DNA of 56,998 nt from Arenibacter certesii DSM 19833. Its GTDB lineage: Bacteria > Bacteroidota > Bacteroidia > Flavobacteriales > Flavobacteriaceae. A model generated the notes under the pieces. It saw only the letters and a program-made list of their open reading frames with translations, was not told the origin of the DNA and made no database searches. The translations under genes were made by a program, and so were the position numbers. The stretch covers positions 1-56,998 of the forward strand of contig NZ_AUCB01000034.1 of assembly GCF_000429545.1 (NCBI RefSeq). The letters run 5' to 3'. This document shows positions 54,454 to 56,998 of the stretch, piece after piece. How positions within the stretch are numbered: the stretch's first letter is position 1; every line of letters starts with the position of its first letter.

Positions 54454-55347
54454 ATGTCTAACACCGAATTAATTATAGAAGAACGGGCTGCCGATATCGG
54501 TAATTTTATGGTCGGACGCTTATTGCCGTTTAGGCAAAAACGAGCAGTGGGACCCTTTACGTTTATTGACCATATGGGGCCTGCAAGAATGAGTAAAGAA
54601 GAAAGCTTAGATGTTGCGCCACATCCGCATATTGGCTTATCTACCCTTACCTATCTGTTTGAAGGCTCTATTCAACATAAAGACAGTCTAGGTTCTGATA
54701 TTGAGATTAAACCAGGAGCGGTGAACTGGATGACTGCCGGTAAAGGGGTGGTCCATTCGGAGAGAACACCAGATTATTTAAGAGATTCCGAGAAAACATT
54801 ACATGGCCTGCAAATTTGGGTGGCGCTACCTAAGCATTTGGAGCAAATGGAACCTAGCTTTGCCCATATTGAAGAAAAAGAGATTCCGCAATGGAATGAT
54901 CAAGGGGCGCAATTTAAATTAATAGCCGGTACTGCTTTTGGTAAAACCTCTCCAGTTCCTGTGCATAGTGAGTTGTTTTTTATAGAGATTAAAAGTACGG
55001 ATAAACAGCAAATTACTATTGGTGAAGATCTGTATGGTGAAAGTGCTTTATATATATTAAATGGTAGTATTAATTCCGAAGGCCACAATTACGGTCCCAA
55101 GCAAATTTTAGTCGCGAAGGACAGTACACTGTGTTCCTTTGAAATGGAGCCAGAAACAACCATTTATATTTTTGGGGGAATTCCTTTTGAGGAAGAGCGT
55201 TATATCCATTGGAATTTTGTGAATTCGGATAAGGAAGTCATAGAAAAGGCGAAAAAAGATTGGGAAGAACAGAATCTAAATGCTTTTCCTAAAGTAGTGG
55301 GTGATGAAAATGACTATGTGCCGCTTCCAAAGCCACGTAGAATATGA
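54454..55347 (+). CDS. Pirin-family protein, second copy
   Basis: The ATG at 54454 (MSNTELIIEERAADIGNFMV) gives 297 residues; an in-frame TTG 18 bp earlier is less likely. The N-terminal cupin has HPHIGLSTLTYLFEGSIQHK and KGVVHSERTP, which provide the His/His/His/Glu metal site. The C-terminal cupin has the LFFIEIKSTDKQQI and IYIFGGIPFEEERYIHWNFV blocks. It is a longer, different pirin subfamily from the copy at 52711. It lies 19 bp after the GNAT gene and its stop overlaps the start of the channel gene by 4 bp. Confidence 0.92.
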   Translation: MSNTELIIEERAADIGNFMVGRLLPFRQKRAVGPFTFIDHMGPARMSKEESLDVAPHPHIGLSTLTYLFEGSIQHKDSLGSDIEIKPGAVNWMTAGKGVVHSERTPDYLRDSEKTLHGLQIWVALPKHLEQMEPSFAHIEEKEIPQWNDQGAQFKLIAGTAFGKTSPVPVHSELFFIEIKSTDKQQITIGEDLYGESALYILNGSINSEGHNYGPKQILVAKDSTLCSFEMEPETTIYIFGGIPFEEERYIHWNFVNSDKEVIEKAKKDWEEQNLNAFPKVVGDENDYVPLPKPRRI

Positions 55348-55919
55348 AAACAGGAAGACTAGAAGCCTTTAGTGATGGTGTATTGGCCATTATCATAACC
55401 ATTATGGTGTTGGGAATGAGTGCGCCAGAAGGATACACCTTTGAGGCCTTAAGACCCATATTTCCGGTCTTTCTTACTTATATTCTGAGTTTTATCTATG
55501 TTGGAATTTATTGGAACAACCATCATCATCTATTACAAGCAGTCAATTTGGTTAATGGAAAAATCTTATGGGCAAACCTGCATTTGTTGTTCTGGCTTTC
55601 GCTTTTTCCCTTTGCAACAGACTGGATGGGAAAAAACCATTTTGAAGATAACCCCACTGCAATTTATGGCGGAGTGTTGCTTATGGCAGCTATTGCCTTT
55701 AAGATTATGGTGTACTGTGTTATAAAGAATGAGGGTAAAGATTCTAATATTGGTAAGGTATATAACAAGGATAAAAGAATGAATATTTCGTTGTTCTTGT
55801 ATTTAGCCGGTATTGTAATCTCGTTTTTTCTTCCTATATTAAGTTTGGTACTATATTTAGGGGTCGCCCTAATGTGGATTGTACCCGATCCAAGGATAGA
55901 AAGAACATTAAAAGATTAA
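55344..55919 (+). CDS. TMEM175-family potassium channel subunit
   Basis: The 191-residue protein has about six membrane helices and the family signature in the first helix, RLEAFSDGVLAIIITIMVLG. Further TM helices read YILSFIYVGIYWNNHHHLLQ and NLHLLFWLSLFPFATDWMG. Bacterial TMEM175 proteins form tetrameric K+-selective leak channels, with the FSDG motif at the helix-1 pore. The start overlaps the pirin gene stop, so the two are coupled. It is followed 3 bp later by the YjdI gene. Confidence 0.88.
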   Translation: MKTGRLEAFSDGVLAIIITIMVLGMSAPEGYTFEALRPIFPVFLTYILSFIYVGIYWNNHHHLLQAVNLVNGKILWANLHLLFWLSLFPFATDWMGKNHFEDNPTAIYGGVLLMAAIAFKIMVYCVIKNEGKDSNIGKVYNKDKRMNISLFLYLAGIVISFFLPILSLVLYLGVALMWIVPDPRIERTLKD

Positions 55920-55922
55920 AGT

Positions 55923-56126
55923 ATGGACACAAAGGAATATTCAAACGGAGAAATCACCATTTTATGGAAAGCCGATAAATGTATCCATTCGGGAATATGT
56001 GTTAAAACATTGCCCAAGGTTTATAATCCCAAAGCCCGACCATGGATAAAGCCTGAAAATGCTACTACAGAGGCGTTATTAGACCAAGTGTCTAAATGCC
56101 CTTCAGGAGCGTTGAGTATTAAATAG
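55923..56126 (+). CDS. YjdI-like divergent [4Fe-4S] mono-cluster protein
   Basis: A 67-residue protein of the YjdI family: EITILWKADKCIHSGICVKT, a linker with NPKARPWIKPENATTE and then VSKCPSGALSIK. The three to four cysteines (CIHSGIC and KCPSGA) form the mono-cluster site. It lies 3 bp after the channel gene and is the last gene of the cluster. The presence of both YjdI and YjdJ types here repeats the pairing seen in E. coli. Confidence 0.9.
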   Translation: MDTKEYSNGEITILWKADKCIHSGICVKTLPKVYNPKARPWIKPENATTEALLDQVSKCPSGALSIK

Positions 56127-56207
56127 TCATTGAAATTCCTTGATTAACTACTAAATGAAAAAGTAGCCTTAAAACAATTCGAGAAGCTTATCAATTAAGT
56201 TATCCTG
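56127..56207. other. Intergenic leading into repeat copy B
   Basis: From about 56133 (GAAATTCCTTGATT) it shows weak similarity to 48816 onwards, upstream of copy A. No gene is supported. Confidence 0.4.
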
Positions 56208-56632
56208 ATCCGCAGAGGACCGTAATGCAAATGCAACGAATTGCATTTGCATGTAGGGGCCAGCTGGCGCGTTGGAGGAAAAGCTCCGAGATTCAGCTTT
56301 TTTATTTCCAAAAAAGCGCGGAGTTTTGAATCCGGTTTTTAGATCTAATCTAAAAAATTCATCAGGACCGATCGGAAAATGCAACGATTTGCATTTGTAG
56401 AGAGGGGCCAGTTGGCGCGTGGGCCATCGCTACAGCTGGCTCCTTAAATCAAAGGTACACAGTACCTTCGCTTTCAGGCCCTGTTCGTTATATTCATTGT
56501 CTATTATTTTACATTAAGGTATTCATGAACCTCCTTCGTCGGTTTCATCGGACAAGCAAAGAAATCGCAGATTCACGAAAACCGATAAAAATCAATAAAA
56601 AACGACTTGAGTAAAATGAAAGAATATAATTG
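56208..56632 (+). repeat. Dispersed structured repeat, copy B, with duplicated 5' module
   Basis: It has the same blocks as copy A but its 5' module occurs twice (56208-56271 and about 56364-56420), separated by about 90 bp. Hairpins: a 12-bp stem ATGCAAATGCAA with its complement (56225-56236/56241-56252, loop CGAA); GCTTTTTT/AAAAAAGC (56296-56303/56310-56317) inside CTCCG/CGGAG; TTTTTAGAT/ATCTAAAAA (56336-56344/56348-56356); AAATGCAA/TTGCATTT (56377-56384/56389-56396); and GGGGCCAGTTG/CAGCTGGCTCC (56404-56414/56433-56443, two G-U pairs). The 26-bp motif is at 56521-56546. Confidence 0.75.
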
Positions 56633-56826
56633 GGAGAGATACAGTTAAACGAATATGATAATTTCTATTTAATTGAAAGATATTCAAGTTGCTTTATGTA
56701 GATAAACTCAACAATTGTCCATTATTCATATTAATTAATATTTCACCCATTAATTAATAAATAATTATCCATTCAAAAGGGATATTCGGGAGTAGGCCGA
56801 TTTTCACTAAAAACTGGACAGAACGA
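56633..56826. other. Intergenic, no supported gene
   Basis: AT-rich DNA after copy B. Weak similarity to the flank of copy A fades out by about 56720. Confidence 0.4.
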
Positions 56827-56860
56827 ATCCTGGAACATCGATGTTTCCGGGATTTTTTTT
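56827..56860 (+). terminator. Hairpin with 8-T tract
   Basis: An imperfect stem from 56827 to 56853 (ATCCTGGAACAT pairing with ATGTTTCCGGGAT, one bulge) is followed by a T-run to 56860. It acts on the plus strand, where no gene lies upstream, and it may mark the edge of a mobile element or an unrecognised small RNA. Confidence 0.5.
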
Positions 56861-56865
56861 ATGGT

Positions 56866-56998
56866 TTATTTTCGAAGTGGATTTTCGTCCGGTTTAAGAG
56901 GGCTTTTTGGTCGTTTTAGTGAGGTTCTGGCATACCTTTCCCATCGAAGTTTCGGATCGCTAGTCCCTATGCCGCTTTTTCCAGCGCCATGGCCGACA
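56866..56998 (-). CDS. Partial open frame at the right edge, unidentified
   Basis: On the minus strand the frame is open from the window end to a TAA at 56866, giving 43 residues that end in SLKRPKSPLKPDENPLRK. The tail is basic and proline-rich. No family was recognised. Its place next to a repeat and a lone terminator would suit a transposase C-terminus, but that is a guess. Confidence 0.25.
   Translation of the reverse strand, partial: VGHGAGKSGIGTSDPKLRWERYARTSLKRPKSPLKPDENPLRK

Noticed and set aside
56169-56384. Minus-strand open frame of 71 residues inside repeat copy B
   Set aside because: It crosses the duplicated modules and hairpins. The matching frame in copy A keeps only a short similar stretch (QMQ-VAF) before diverging, so it is unlikely to be a gene.

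Overview
The window reads as chromosome of a low-GC marine-type member of the Bacteroidetes, most likely family Flavobacteriaceae. The evidence is two SusC/SusD pairs, many lipoproteins with short Bacteroidetes-style lipoboxes, almost no Shine-Dalgarno sequences, a textbook TTG-N19-TAnnTTTG promoter, and flavobacterial families such as the DIP1984 and lmo0937 types. No rRNA or tRNA gene was recognised. Both edges look mobile or repetitive: an IS1182-type transposase runs off the left end, and a structured repeat plus an unidentified open frame run off the right end.

Layout. 1-7.0 kb: partial transposase, a propeller/cytochrome c lipoprotein, a VOC protein, a ChaN-like protein, a mercuric-reductase-type flavoprotein and a DIP1984 protein. 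7.4-13.1 kb: a 1537-residue PAS/GAF sensor that ends in a HisKA-like helix without an ATPase domain, then a stand-alone receiver with a degenerate active site. 13.5-22.4 kb: a small membrane protein, a ScyD/ScyE-like propeller lipoprotein, and a SusC/SusD operon divergent from a sialidase-like lipoprotein. 22.4-33.3 kb: an apparent metal-regulated block. A DtxR-type repressor is divergent from a di-haem oxidoreductase/Rieske/porin operon whose promoter holds a DtxR-like palindrome exactly between its two promoter elements. Next come a PchR-like AraC regulator and a SusC-SusD-PepSY operon that resembles siderophore or haem uptake systems. 33.5-38.4 kb: a response regulator, a hydrolase/ECF sigma factor/membrane-protein operon, a MarC protein, and gene-poor DNA with a hairpin-rich repeat.

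38.4-48.6 kb is a coherent nitrate respiration and molybdenum-cofactor region. On the minus strand napD, napA, an internally duplicated tetrahaem NapB-like protein, a tetrahaem lipoprotein, a four-cluster Fe-S protein and an NrfD-type membrane protein form one operon. No NapC or NapGH is present, so the Fe-S/NrfD pair probably takes electrons from the quinol pool and the two tetrahaem proteins pass them to NapA. Divergent from it are moeA, a ModE DNA-binding-domain regulator, a TauE/SafE permease and a MoaC-MoaB/Mog fusion, which supply the Mo cofactor NapA needs.

48.6-49.7 kb holds no supported gene. It contains a dispersed structured repeat and a TPP riboswitch plus terminator on the minus strand with no thiamine gene behind it. 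49.7-56.1 kb: an unknown protein, a PAS/sigma-54 activator, and divergently six genes (pirin, YceI, YjdJ-like GNAT, pirin, TMEM175-type channel, YjdI). A good sigma-54 promoter with two tandem upstream 16-bp repeats lies in the divergent region, suggesting the activator drives at least the first of these genes. 56.1-57.0 kb carries a second, larger copy of the structured repeat.
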